Origin: an uncultured Oscillospiraceae bacterium
GTDB lineage: Bacteria; Bacillota; Clostridia; Oscillospirales; Oscillospiraceae
Reading direction: 5' to 3'
Length of the DNA stretch: 35,243 nucleotides
Assembly (NCBI GenBank): GCA_944385535.1
Contig: CALWXR010000031.1
Location: forward strand, 1 to 35,243
The notes under the pieces were generated by a model. That model did not search any database, was not told the DNA's origin, and worked only from the letters and a program-made list of their open reading frames with translations. Shown here one piece after another: positions 7,719 to 15,079 of the stretch. Numbering within the stretch: the first letter of the stretch is position 1; each line of letters opens with the position of its first letter. The position numbers were made by a program, and so were the translations under genes.

Positions 7719-9158
7719 TTATCCGATTTTGCCGGATACACAGTTCTCCTCACCGAAAGCAGCGTAAGCAGCTTCACAGATATGGTCATAAACCTCCTGG
7801 GCAGTGGCTTCGCCGGCCAACAGCAGCTGGAACTTGGGCACGATCTGCTCGTCCATCAGCTTCTTGGCAGTGGCGGTCATCTCCGCGGTAACACCGGCGG
7901 GAGGCGCCTCAACCATGGCGATGCAGCGGGCGGCAGTCTCCAGGTTATCGGGATCACGGCCCTCTTCCAGAGTCAGCGCGTCACGGCCGGACTGGCACAC
8001 GGGATCCAGATACAGCTCGTTCATGCAGGAGGCGATCCGCTCACCGGAGCAGATGTAGTCCATAAACAGCAGCACGTTCTCCAGGTGCTCGTCGGTGGTG
8101 TTCTTGTTGCGCATGGCGATCAGTCCGTCCACGGTGCCGTAGCAGGATTCCTCACAGCCCATCATGGTGGGAACGGGCAGGAACGCGTAGTCCATCTTCA
8201 GAGAGTTCTCCACGGCGGTGCCGTCGTTGGCGTCCAGGGCCGCGTTGTTCGTGCGGAAATTGTTCTCGAACAGGGGCATGGCCTTGCCGAAGATCATGGC
8301 GTTGCCGGTCTGGCACATGACCATTCTCTGGCCGGCTTCCACGCCGTAGTTGGGCATATAGCCGGACTGGGTCATCTCTTCAATGGCGGACAGCAGGGTC
8401 AGCATGTTGTCGGAGGTGAAGGTATACTTCAGATCCTCAGTGAAGTTGTTGCTCAGGCCGCAGCCGGCGCCGAAGATGTTCAGCATGTCGGAAGCGGTAA
8501 CGCCGGCATTGGCAAAGACGAAGCCGAAGCGTTCATCCGTGGTGCCCAGCTTGATAACGTCCAGGAACTCCTCGTAAGTCCAGCCTTCCTGCTGGATCTT
8601 GGCAACATCAATGCCCAGCTCTTCCATCAGGGTCTTGTTGGCGCCGATGGACTGAATGGTCAGGTACAGCGGCAGGCCGTAAACGGTGCCTTCCAGGCTC
8701 ATGTAGGACAGGGCGTTGGCGTCGTAGTCGGCCAGCCGCTCTGCGCTCATATACTGAGAAATGTCGATGGCCACGCCCATTTCCACATAGGTGCCCAGGG
8801 CGCCGGAGGAAATCTCTGCGATATCGGGGGCCTCGCCTGCCTGGGCCATGGTGGACAGCTTATCGGAGTGATCGCCCCAGGAGGTCTCGATCACTTCCAC
8901 GGTCAGATGGGGATATTCCTTCTTGAAGTCCTCCGCCCAAACCTTCAGGCTGGCAAGGTAGTTGCCGGTAACAGGGGGCGCCATGACCACGATGGTGTCT
9001 TCCTCAGGCGCGTCGCCGCTGTCGTCTCCCTGGGCGCCGGCGGTCTCCTGATTGCCGGACTGGGCCTGGGTTTCTTCCGGTTCCTGACTTGAACCGCATC
9101 CCGCGAACAAGCCCAGCACCATAACACATGCCAGCAGCAGTGCAATGATTTTCTTCAT
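7719..9158 (-). CDS. Sugar ABC transporter substrate-binding lipoprotein
   Basis: 479 aa, family 1 extracellular solute-binding protein (CUT1). Signal peptide with lipobox LFAGC (MKKIIALLLACVMVLGLFAG then Cys), then an acidic Ser/Glu/Gln linker, then the two-lobed binding domain (KEYPHLTVEVIETSWGDHSD). First gene of the minus operon, directly behind a strong promoter, as usual for the most abundant transporter component. Given MurQ, NamZ and a MurR-like regulator around it, the ligand is probably a MurNAc-containing saccharide such as MurNAc-GlcNAc or a muropeptide, but the sequence alone does not prove it. Confidence 0.9.
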   Translation of the reverse strand: MKKIIALLLACVMVLGLFAGCGSSQEPEETQAQSGNQETAGAQGDDSGDAPEEDTIVVMAPPVTGNYLASLKVWAEDFKKEYPHLTVEVIETSWGDHSDKLSTMAQAGEAPDIAEISSGALGTYVEMGVAIDISQYMSAERLADYDANALSYMSLEGTVYGLPLYLTIQSIGANKTLMEELGIDVAKIQQEGWTYEEFLDVIKLGTTDERFGFVFANAGVTASDMLNIFGAGCGLSNNFTEDLKYTFTSDNMLTLLSAIEEMTQSGYMPNYGVEAGQRMVMCQTGNAMIFGKAMPLFENNFRTNNAALDANDGTAVENSLKMDYAFLPVPTMMGCEESCYGTVDGLIAMRNKNTTDEHLENVLLFMDYICSGERIASCMNELYLDPVCQSGRDALTLEEGRDPDNLETAARCIAMVEAPPAGVTAEMTATAKKLMDEQIVPKFQLLLAGEATAQEVYDHICEAAYAAFGEENCVSGKIG

Positions 9159-9248
9159 TTCTAAACTCCTCCTAAACTTTTGTTGTGCGTCCCTCCCTCC
9201 GCCTTCCGCTGTGCGGATTCATCGGAGCTTTCCGGTGACGTCACATAT

Positions 9249-9277
9249 ATAGTAAAACAAAAAGTATTTTGTGTCAA
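9249..9277 (-). promoter_or_regulatory. Sigma-A promoter of the salvage operon
   Basis: On the minus strand TTGACA (9272-9277), a 17-nt spacer, then TACTAT (9249-9254): a near-consensus promoter about 90 nt upstream of the binding-protein start. The 9159-9517 intergenic region otherwise holds possible operator repeats (listed separately) and no gene. Confidence 0.8.
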
Positions 9278-9294
9278 CAATTTAACCAATGATA

Positions 9295-9354
9295 GAAACT
9301 TTATTTCAAACCCCGGTTCAAAAACACACTTCTCAGCACATATTATGAAACTTT
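9295..9354. promoter_or_regulatory. Phased GAAACTTT direct repeats, possible regulator sites
   Basis: GAAACTTT occurs at 9295-9302 and again at 9347-9354, 52 bp apart, close to five DNA turns. The first copy extends to GAAA-N5-TTTC (9295-9307), an inverted half-site shape seen in several RpiR-family operators. They lie just upstream of the operon's -35 box. Binding is inferred. Confidence 0.35.
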
Positions 9355-9375
9355 TTTAAAATATCTGTTAAGAAA

Positions 9376-9390
9376 TGTGCATATTGCACA
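9376..9390. promoter_or_regulatory. Perfect inverted repeat, candidate operator
   Basis: TGTGCA-TAT-TGCACA is a perfect 6-bp inverted repeat with a 3-nt centre, midway between the divergent operon and the rpiR-like gene. Its place suggests a binding site for that regulator or autoregulation. No direct proof. Confidence 0.4.
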
Positions 9391-9517
9391 AAAGCGACGT
9401 AACTTTTTTAGTGATATAGCGTATGGTCTTTCCGCCCTTCTTCGGATAAAATAGTTTCATGCTGCCGCGAAAAAGGAAAACATTGTTTCGCGGACGTTTG
9501 AAAGAGAGGAACCTTTT

Positions 9518-10384
9518 ATGACCAACGCCCTGCTGCGTCTCCGGGAACGCTCCAAATCCTTTTCCAGTACGGAACGGGAGGTGGCGGAGAGCATTTTGGC
9601 AGACCCTCAGCTGGTGGTGGATATGAGCATCCACGAACTGGCAAAGCATACCTTCTCTTCCGCCTCCACCATTGTCAGGCTGTGCAACCATACCGGCTAT
9701 ACCGGCTATAAGGAATTCCGCAAAGCCCTGACCTATGAGCTGGCCCAGCGGGAGCAGACCAAGAAAAATGAGCAGAAGGAGATCTCCCGGTCCGACTCCC
9801 TGGAGGAGATCATCCAGAAGATCACCTATTCCAATGTGCTGTCCCTGGAGGAGACCCGGGATCTGATGGATATGGAGGTTCTGCGCGCTTGCGTGGACAT
9901 GCTTCGCAATGCAAAGGTGATCTATCTGTTTGGCATGGGCGCCTCCCTGTGCGCCGCCAAGGACGCCTATCTGAAATTTCTGCGGCTGAACCGGCTGTGC
10001 GTCATCAACGAGGACTGGCACTCCCAGCTGGTCCAGGCCCGGAACGCCACCCGGGAGGATCTGGCTTTGGTGGTGTCCTACTCCGGCGCTACCGTGGAGA
10101 TCATCGAATGTATGAAGGCCCTGCGGGAAAACGGCACTCCCATCATTGCCATCACCCGGTTCGTCCAGTCCCCGGTTTCGGAGATGGCCACCCAGAATCT
10201 CTACACCCCCGCCAACGAATCCATCTTCCGCAGCGGGGCCATGTCCTCCCGCATGTCTCAGCTGAATGTGATCGATATTTTGTATACCGCCCTGGCCAAC
10301 AGCCAGTATGAGGAATCCCTCAATCAGCTTTCCAAGACCCATATCCACAAGCCGGAACCCGCCCCGGGAAAAGCCTCCCGGTAA
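9518..10384 (+). CDS. RpiR/MurR-family transcriptional regulator
   Basis: 288 aa. N-terminal HTH_6 domain (about residues 1-80: TEREVAESILADPQ, SIHELAKHTFSSASTIVRLC), then a SIS sugar-phosphate-binding domain (about 125-260: YLFGMGASLCAAKDAYLKFL, LALVVSYSGATVEIIECM). Members sense phosphosugars; MurR responds to MurNAc-6-P. Divergent from the MurQ operon, so it very likely controls that operon with MurNAc-6-P or a related sugar phosphate as effector. Ribosome site AGAGGA upstream of ATG 9518. The ligand is inferred from context. Confidence 0.9.
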   Translation: MTNALLRLRERSKSFSSTEREVAESILADPQLVVDMSIHELAKHTFSSASTIVRLCNHTGYTGYKEFRKALTYELAQREQTKKNEQKEISRSDSLEEIIQKITYSNVLSLEETRDLMDMEVLRACVDMLRNAKVIYLFGMGASLCAAKDAYLKFLRLNRLCVINEDWHSQLVQARNATREDLALVVSYSGATVEIIECMKALRENGTPIIAITRFVQSPVSEMATQNLYTPANESIFRSGAMSSRMSQLNVIDILYTALANSQYEESLNQLSKTHIHKPEPAPGKASR

Positions 10385-10412
10385 CCTGCCCAATACCGAA
10401 AGGATGATCCTG

Positions 10413-11072
10413 TTGAAATTCTCCCCCGACTCCAAATTCATGAACTTCTGCCAGAAAGCCGTGGAGCTGACCAAGCTCAATCTGCTGTGGCTTTTGTGCT
10501 GTGTGCCGGTGTTCACCGCCGGCGCTTCCACCACCGCCCTGATCACCGCCCTCTACGCCTACCGGGAGGGGGAGGACTGCGGCGCCGGAACGTTTTTCCG
10601 GGCCTTCCGGGCCTCCTTCCGGAAAGCCACGGTGATCTGGCTGCTGAGCCTGCTGCTGGGCTGTATGCTGGCTCTGGATTATTGGATCGTGGCCTACCTG
10701 GAATTTCCAGGGCGCATGGCTGTAATCGGCCTGATCTTTTTCGCCTTTTTCCTGCTGGTTTTGTTTTCCGGGATCATCTATCCCCTGCTTTCCCAGTTCC
10801 CCGGTTCCGTAAAAGAGATGATCGTCAACGGGGTTTTGCTTTGCCTGGCCAATCTTCCCAAGGCGCTGCTGATCGCCGCCATGAACCTGCTTCCGCTGCT
10901 GCTTGCCCTGGTGCTTCCCCAGGTGCTGGTGCTGTTTGGCTGGCTGTTTCTGCTGTGCGGCTTCTCCTTGATGGCCCTGTATGATATCCAGGTGGCGGAA
11001 CGGATCTTCGCCCCCTTCCGGCAGCGTGCCGACGGCGGACAGCCGGTGCGTGCATCCTCTCAAGAAAAATAA
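10413..11072 (+). CDS. DUF624 (YesL-like) membrane protein
   Basis: About 219 aa. The opening FSPDSKFMNFCQKAVELTKL plus NLLWLLCCVPVFTAGASTTA is the classic DUF624 start; about five to six transmembrane segments follow. Function is unknown, but the family sits beside carbohydrate ABC transporters in Firmicutes. Start: the ATG at 10404 has its only purine-rich stretch directly touching it, whereas TTG at 10413 has AAAGGA with 8-nt spacing, so I prefer the TTG. Follows the regulator by 28 nt and is probably co-transcribed with it. Confidence 0.8.
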   Translation: MKFSPDSKFMNFCQKAVELTKLNLLWLLCCVPVFTAGASTTALITALYAYREGEDCGAGTFFRAFRASFRKATVIWLLSLLLGCMLALDYWIVAYLEFPGRMAVIGLIFFAFFLLVLFSGIIYPLLSQFPGSVKEMIVNGVLLCLANLPKALLIAAMNLLPLLLALVLPQVLVLFGWLFLLCGFSLMALYDIQVAERIFAPFRQRADGGQPVRASSQEK

Positions 11073-11085
11073 GGAGGCTTTTCTT

Positions 11086-11142
11086 TTGAAGCCATCCCCC
11101 ATGCTCTATAAGCATTTACCAATTTTATTTTCCCATCTCTAA
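11086..11142 (+). pseudogene. 5' stub of a gene cut off by the adjacent MITE
   Basis: AAGGAGG (11071-11077) with 8-nt spacing precedes a TTG that opens an 18-codon frame (KPSPMLYKHLPILFSHL after the start) running straight into the terminal repeat of the MITE-like element, where the stop TAA arises. The strong ribosome site directly after DUF624 implies a third gene once stood in this operon. I could not find its continuation beyond the element. Confidence 0.4.
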
Positions 11143-11414
11143 ATGAGCAAATTCAAATTGTACACAAATTGCAGAAAAAGGAAGCAGTCAAAGGCCCCCT
11201 TGTGTAAAGGGGGCTGTCACGGCGAAGCCGTGACTGGGGGATTGACGCGGCAGGGCGCTTCCCTTTTTGCCGAAGTGCGGGCGAATTCGCAACATTTCAC
11301 TGCACAATCCCTCAGGCCCTACGGGCCAGCTCCCTTTACACTTTTGGAGCCTTGGGAGCTCCCGCTCCAGTGCAAATCCGAAATTGTGCATTTTTCAAAT
11401 CTGCTCATTTAGAG
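11137..11414. mobile_element. MITE-like element with terminal inverted repeats
   Basis: CTCTAAATGAGCA at 11137-11149 is repeated in inverse at 11402-11414; the match continues inward imperfectly. Inside are two hairpin arms (around GTCACGGC-GAA-GCCGTGAC at about 11216-11234, and GGCCC-TAC-GGGCC near 11316) and a central palindrome GCGAATTCGC (11281-11290), making the whole a 278-bp imperfect palindrome with no transposase. I see no clear target-site duplication. The 11073-11708 stretch has no other gene apart from the stub. Confidence 0.7.
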
Positions 11415-11542
11415 TTTAATAACTTATGCCGGCTTGCTGGCTACTTATCTGGGGGTAGACGGCACGCCAGAAAATTTTGTGTAAGCGAATTTCGACAAAC
11501 TCAAGAATATCACGTTTACAATGTGCATAATTGGGGCTTATT

Positions 11543-11625
11543 CCCCTTGTCTACTGTTTTCCCGGGAGGGTGGGATGGTATGCGCGAATGCCGTCCCACC
11601 CTCCCGGGAGCCCTAATGCAAGGGG
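11543..11625. repeat. Nested hairpin element downstream of sigK fragment
   Basis: Inner 15-bp perfect arms (CCCGGGAGGGTGGGA at 11561-11575, complement at 11594-11608) inside outer arms CCCCTTG (11543-11549) and CAAGGGG (11619-11625). No coding content. It may be another short palindromic repeat, or a strong transcription stop for sigK; no T-run on either side. Confidence 0.6.
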
Positions 11626-11708
11626 ATCCGCCCACCTTCCGGTCGGTGAACAGGATCCGCAGCTGACTGAGCGCCATGTCCCAATTCCGGCACCGGACGC
11701 CCCTTTCC

Positions 11709-12206
11709 CTATTCCCCCTCCAGCGCCACGCGAAGCTTCTGCAGCGCCCGCTTCTCGATCCGGGATACATAGCTACGGCTGATGCCGGTGATTTGGGCTA
11801 CCTCTCGCTGCCGCTTGGGCTGAGCGCCGTTTAAGCCGTAGCGAAGGAGGATCACCTGCCGTTCCTGATCCGTCAGGCAGCTGTCTATCGCCCGGCGAAG
11901 ATTCCTGGCCATCTCCCTGGCAGACACCTGCTCCATCAGATCGCAGTCCTCACTGACCACATCCATCAGAGAAAGCGCCGCCCCGTCGGTTCCGGTTTCG
12001 ATGTAGTCAGACAAGGAAACATCCTGGGCGCTCTTCCGCTGAGAACGAAAGTGCATCAGGATCTCATTTTCCACACACCGGGCGGCATAGGTAGCCAGTC
12101 TTGCCCCCTTGGCCGGGTCAAAGGTGGCGATCCCTTTGATCAGGCCGATGGTGCCAATGGAGATCAGATCCTCTTGATCCGCTGTCTGGGCGTAGTATTT
12201 TTTAGA
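11709..12206 (-). pseudogene. sigK: sigK 3' part: C-terminal half of sporulation sigma factor K, interrupted
   Basis: The frame reads from KKYYAQTADQEDLISIGTIG through GARLATYAARCVENEILMHF (region 2.3-2.4) to QREVAQITGISRSYVSRIEK (region 4 helix-turn-helix) and stops at 11709: about 165 residues matching the second half of sigma-K, the late mother-cell sigma factor. Regions 1-2.1 are absent. Upstream of the KKYY codons the frame stays open but no longer resembles a sigma factor, and the recombinase gene occupies that DNA. This matches sigK split by a skin element, with the 5' half expected further right beyond the window. A permanent pseudogene is the alternative. I separate sigK from sigE/sigG by the KDVS-like QDVSLSDYIETG segment and the context. 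Confidence 0.85.
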
Positions 12207-13831
12207 CGGATGATGCTTGCGGAGGTTTTTGAGGGGGCATATACCGCCTCATACCGCTCCCCCAGCTTTAGATAGATATCCAGGTGGATTTCCTCCTTGG
12301 TACTCCCCTTTTTTACAACAATTTTTTCTAAAATGGACGCAGCCAGAGGGGTGTTGATACTCCCTGCAAAGCTTAATTCCTGATCGAGAACCCGGCGGAT
12401 TTCCCCAATATTCATCTGCCCATCCACACATTTGGCTTCCTCCTCCCGGATTGCCTGCAGCTGCGTTTCCAGCATCCGGATTTGTCCGTTCATGGCATCG
12501 TTTCGCTGTTTGAATTCCTCTACCCTCAAGGCTCCCGCCACGCTTAAATCCAGCAGGCGGTCCTTTTTTATGTTGATTTCTTCAATCTGGTTCTCAATCC
12601 GGCGGCGCTGGTATCCATAGTCCACTTCCTTGGGTACGCTTTGCAGCACGGTGACAAGAGCGTCAATGATGATTTGCTTATCCTTCATCAGCTCCTTAAA
12701 AATCATACTGAGGATCAAATCCAGTTCACTGCTGCGGATTTGGGGCGCGGAGCAGGCCGCACGGCCGTGGGTACGATAGACCTTGCACTGCCAGACCTCC
12801 TTCTTTCCCTTGCTGCTTTCCAGTACCTGCCGGTGGAAGGTGGTACCGTGTTCCTCGCAGATGATTTTCGTGCTGTAGGGATACCGGTTGTGAAAGCTTT
12901 CGCCGCTGCTGTGTGCCATCATTTCTTCTCTCCTTTTCTTGTACAGGGCGTTTGCCCGGTTCCATAGTTCTTCCGGAACAATGGCGGGGATCGTCGGGTC
13001 AGGGTACATGATCCACTCGCTTTCATCCAAAAATGCTTTCTTTTTGGTACGATAGTCTATGCTTGTGGTTTTATTGCCGCAATACCAGCCCTTGTACTTG
13101 GGATTTTCCAGAATGTGACGGATGGTGAGGGTGTTGAAGGCGTTCCCCTCCCGGCTGGTGTAGCCCATTTCGGTGAGCTTCTTGGAAATGCTCCGGGTAC
13201 CCAGCTTCTGATTGGCGTAAAGATCAAAGATCCTTCGGATAATCTCCGCTTCCTCCTGATTGATGGTCAGAACGCAGTCCTTTTTGTCGTAGCCGTAAAG
13301 CTTATCATTGCCCAGCACATGACCGTTTTTAATGGCCTGCCGAAATCCGAACTTCAGCCGCTCGGACAGCTTGCGAATTTCATCCTGGGCCACACCCGCC
13401 ATGACCACCAGGCGGAACTCGCTGTCAGAATCCAGGGTGTTGATGTTATCGTTTTGAAACAGCACCCCCACATTGTTCTCCAAAAGCTCCTGGGTATACT
13501 TGATGCTGTCTAAGGTAGAACGGGAAAAGCGGGATATTTCTTTCGTGATGATGAAGTCAAAGCGTCCGGCTTTGGCATCCGCAATCATCCGATTGAAATC
13601 GTCCCGCTTTTTCGTGGTGCCGCCGGAGATACCCTCGTCGATATATCCTGGCACAAAGATCCAATTAGGGTTGCTTTGAATCAGCTCGGTGTAATACTGC
13701 ACCTGATTGTCCAGGCTGTTCAGCTGGGCGTCCATATCCGTGGACACTCGGGCGTAGAAGGTCACTCGCAGAGATAGGTCGTAAATCGACCTACCTTGCT
13801 GAAGTGCCCGTCGGATTTGAAGTAAATCCAC
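12164..13831 (-). CDS. Large serine site-specific recombinase (SpoIVCA-like)
   Basis: 555 aa. Resolvase domain with catalytic Ser30 in YARVSTD, then DEGISGGTTKKRDDFNRMI, ITKEISRFSRS, and VVMAGVAQDEIRKLSERLK; a Recombinase domain (about 170-290, GHVLGNDKLYGYDKK, NPKYKGWYCG); a zinc-ribbon-like region (ICEEHGTTF ... QCKVYRTHGRAACSAP, with a C-x2-H first pair); and a coiled coil (about 390-450) near the C-terminus. It sits against the sigK 3' part, same strand, the place held by spoIVCA in Bacillus. Its last 14 or so codons use sigK DNA in another frame, so excision would remove or change its own tail. Its start overlaps the small upstream gene by 41 nt. Function: excise or integrate the element at sigK. 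Confidence 0.92.
   Translation of the reverse strand: MDLLQIRRALQQGRSIYDLSLRVTFYARVSTDMDAQLNSLDNQVQYYTELIQSNPNWIFVPGYIDEGISGGTTKKRDDFNRMIADAKAGRFDFIITKEISRFSRSTLDSIKYTQELLENNVGVLFQNDNINTLDSDSEFRLVVMAGVAQDEIRKLSERLKFGFRQAIKNGHVLGNDKLYGYDKKDCVLTINQEEAEIIRRIFDLYANQKLGTRSISKKLTEMGYTSREGNAFNTLTIRHILENPKYKGWYCGNKTTSIDYRTKKKAFLDESEWIMYPDPTIPAIVPEELWNRANALYKKRREEMMAHSSGESFHNRYPYSTKIICEEHGTTFHRQVLESSKGKKEVWQCKVYRTHGRAACSAPQIRSSELDLILSMIFKELMKDKQIIIDALVTVLQSVPKEVDYGYQRRRIENQIEEINIKKDRLLDLSVAGALRVEEFKQRNDAMNGQIRMLETQLQAIREEEAKCVDGQMNIGEIRRVLDQELSFAGSINTPLAASILEKIVVKKGSTKEEIHLDIYLKLGERYEAVYAPSKTSASIIRLKNTTPRQRIKRI
12190..12206. other. Predicted attachment/crossover region of the sigK element
   Basis: Sigma-like coding begins at the KKYY codons (minus strand AAAAAATACTAC, 12192-12203). 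To the left all sequence is sigK; to the right it is recombinase. The crossover core should lie here or a few bases upstream. Exact core unknown without the other junction. Confidence 0.55.
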
Positions 13832-14000
13832 TGTTTTTTACCTCCTCTTGGTAGCACAAAGGATACTGAAAAAAGGCCGGAAAGTCTATACGAGAATTCA
13901 CCAAATGAATGGCTTTATCATGTACCGTTTTGCTGATCAATTCTTTATCTAGCAGCATGTCTATCAGTACACTCATAACATCGTGTTGCAGTGCTGCCAT
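13791..14000 (-). CDS. Small protein coupled to the recombinase
   Basis: 69 aa beginning MAALQHDVMSVLIDMLLDKE, a helical, SHOCT-like pattern (LISKTVHDKAIHLVNSR), then an aromatic tail. Start at 14000 is fixed by GAGGTGATAAGC before ATG, better than the longer frame from 14051. It overlaps the recombinase start by 41 nt, so the two are translationally coupled. Small proteins of this kind are common next to large serine recombinases in Clostridia; a role as a directionality or accessory factor is a guess. Confidence 0.65.
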   Translation of the reverse strand: MAALQHDVMSVLIDMLLDKELISKTVHDKAIHLVNSRIDFPAFFQYPLCYQEEVKNSGFTSNPTGTSAR

Positions 14001-14100
14001 GCTTATCACCTCAAAATAACCTATGTTATTATTCAGGCGTTCATGCTCCAATCACAAAGGAATCCCGCCGATAGCTATTGATCATAGCAGGATTCGTACT

Positions 14101-14157
14101 GAACAACGGGCGAAATACCTTGAGAGCCATGGCTCTCAGACATTTCGCCCGTTGTTC
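14101..14157. repeat. Nested palindrome upstream of recombinase operon
   Basis: Perfect 16-bp arms GAACAACGGGCGAAAT (14101-14116) and complement (14142-14157) enclose a perfect 18-nt palindrome TGAGAGCCATGGCTCTCA (14121-14138). A weaker outer pair (AGCAGGATTC near 14085, AATCCCTGCT near 14190) extends the symmetry. No gene inside. Resembles a MITE/REP-type element or a structured leader. Confidence 0.7.
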
Positions 14158-14211
14158 CGGCGTAGGGATTTGCGCTGTTTTTCGCAGAATCCCTGCTCCC
14201 GCCGATTTTCA

Positions 14212-14270
14212 CCTTTATGGAATGCAGCGATCCGTGAATAAGCCGCAAATCGGCTTATTCAGCAGATATT
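14212..14270 (-). repeat. Diverged copy (D) of the TAATGTCTG repeat family
   Basis: Read on the minus strand it begins AATATCTGCTGAATAAG, forms the hairpin GAATAAGCCG-atttg-CGGCTTATTC, and ends ATTCCATAAA, the same order of blocks as the repeats at 18964, 23999 and 24267. More diverged than these. Confidence 0.5.
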
Positions 14271-14298
14271 CTTTGCACGTTTTGCCGGTGATCCGTGC

Positions 14299-14436
14299 TC
14301 ATACATAAAGCCGCATGGTTGCGTCAAATTTTCTGCGGAGCTGTGTCCGGTCAATGATGCCGTCCTCCATCAGCCGAATCATTCTTATCAAAACAATCAA
14401 GCTAATAGCAACCCAATACTCTGATCCACGCAAAAA
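14299..14436 (-). pseudogene. Small ORF remnant, SHOCT-like tail
   Basis: The C-terminal stretch EYWVAISLIVLIRMIRLMED and GIIDRTQLRRKFDA resembles the short helical proteins found beside Clostridial recombinases. No start codon with a ribosome site lies in reach, so I read it as a decayed gene. Weak call. Confidence 0.3.
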
Positions 14437-14471
14437 CGAGAATCCGAAAAGCCAATATGGGAAGCTGCTTG

Positions 14472-14654
14472 TTATAGCTCTGTAACCACCTCTACCCCGT
14501 GGATCTTGTGAAGCTTCAACAGGAAATCTACGGAGCTCTGCTTTTTGGCCGGACGCAGAGAAAGAATTACGCAAGCATTATGACCGCCCCCCATCTGCCG
14601 TGTAAACTCCAAGCCTTCAACTTTCAGCTCATTTTCTTTACTCAAACTTCGCAC
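14472..14654 (-). pseudogene. Possible MgtC/SapB C-terminal fragment
   Basis: 60 residues: KVEGLEFTRQMGGGHNACVI, SLRPAKKQSSVDFLLKLHKI, HGVEVVTEL at the end. The pattern (a Leu/Arg-rich strand, then a helix, then a GVEVVTEL ending) recalls the ACT-like cytoplasmic tail of MgtC-type membrane proteins. The membrane part is missing and its 5' end runs into an IS remnant, so it is at best a broken gene. Confidence 0.35.
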
Positions 14655-14974
14655 CCCGTTTCTGGTGCGGAAGTAGCCATTAACCCTGCAAAATCCAGGA
14701 ACCGCTTCGTGTCAGCAGGCAGACCCGCAAGGAAATCCACCACAAGCGCAGAAATTTCCTCTTTCCGGGCAATAAATCCCTCCAGCAGTTTTTGGAGAAA
14801 AAGTTGCAATTTCTCAAAGGCGACAGCAAAGGAAATGTCTGCCAGTTCATCCGCAACTAGGCAAAACAGCGGCCCGGACGAGCGCAGATCGCTGTCCTCC
14901 CGGACACCGACTGCCAGGAACATATACCGCATCAATACAACGGCAGTCTGGGCGCACATTGCGTCATAGGACAT
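14642..14974 (-). pseudogene. IS4-like transposase, C-terminal remnant
   Basis: 110 residues starting MSYDAMCAQTAVVLMRYMFL, then REDSDLRSSGPLFCLVADEL, ADISFAVAFEKLQLFLQKLL and a short leucine-rich end. The block S-Y-D-A-x3-x-T-x-V-x-x-x-RY, followed by D-x-R-x-x-G-x-LF and DE-x-AD-x-x-F, is the C-terminal tail of IS4-type DDE transposases. The catalytic core (DDE) is absent and nothing in frame precedes it, so the element is dead. It abuts the MgtC-like fragment. Confidence 0.65.
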
Positions 14975-15079
14975 TTTAAAAGAGAATCAATATAACAATT
15001 CTAAAACATTATTCAAACAACTCAAAAACAGCCGGGAGGTACAATCAGCGCACAAAATCAAGAAAAGGAGATCATTACA

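Noticed and set aside
7599-9092. 497-codon open frame on the plus strand
   Set aside because: Antisense shadow of the binding-protein gene; His/Gly/Gln-rich, no family, no ribosome site.
9295-9354. CRISPR-like or tandem repeat array
   Set aside because: Only two short copies; better read as regulatory half-sites. No array exists anywhere in the window.
9368-10546. 392-codon open frame on the minus strand
   Set aside because: Antisense to the RpiR-like gene; no recognisable domain.
11143-11412. 89-codon open frame
   Set aside because: Lies wholly inside the MITE-like element; frame follows the palindrome and has no family.
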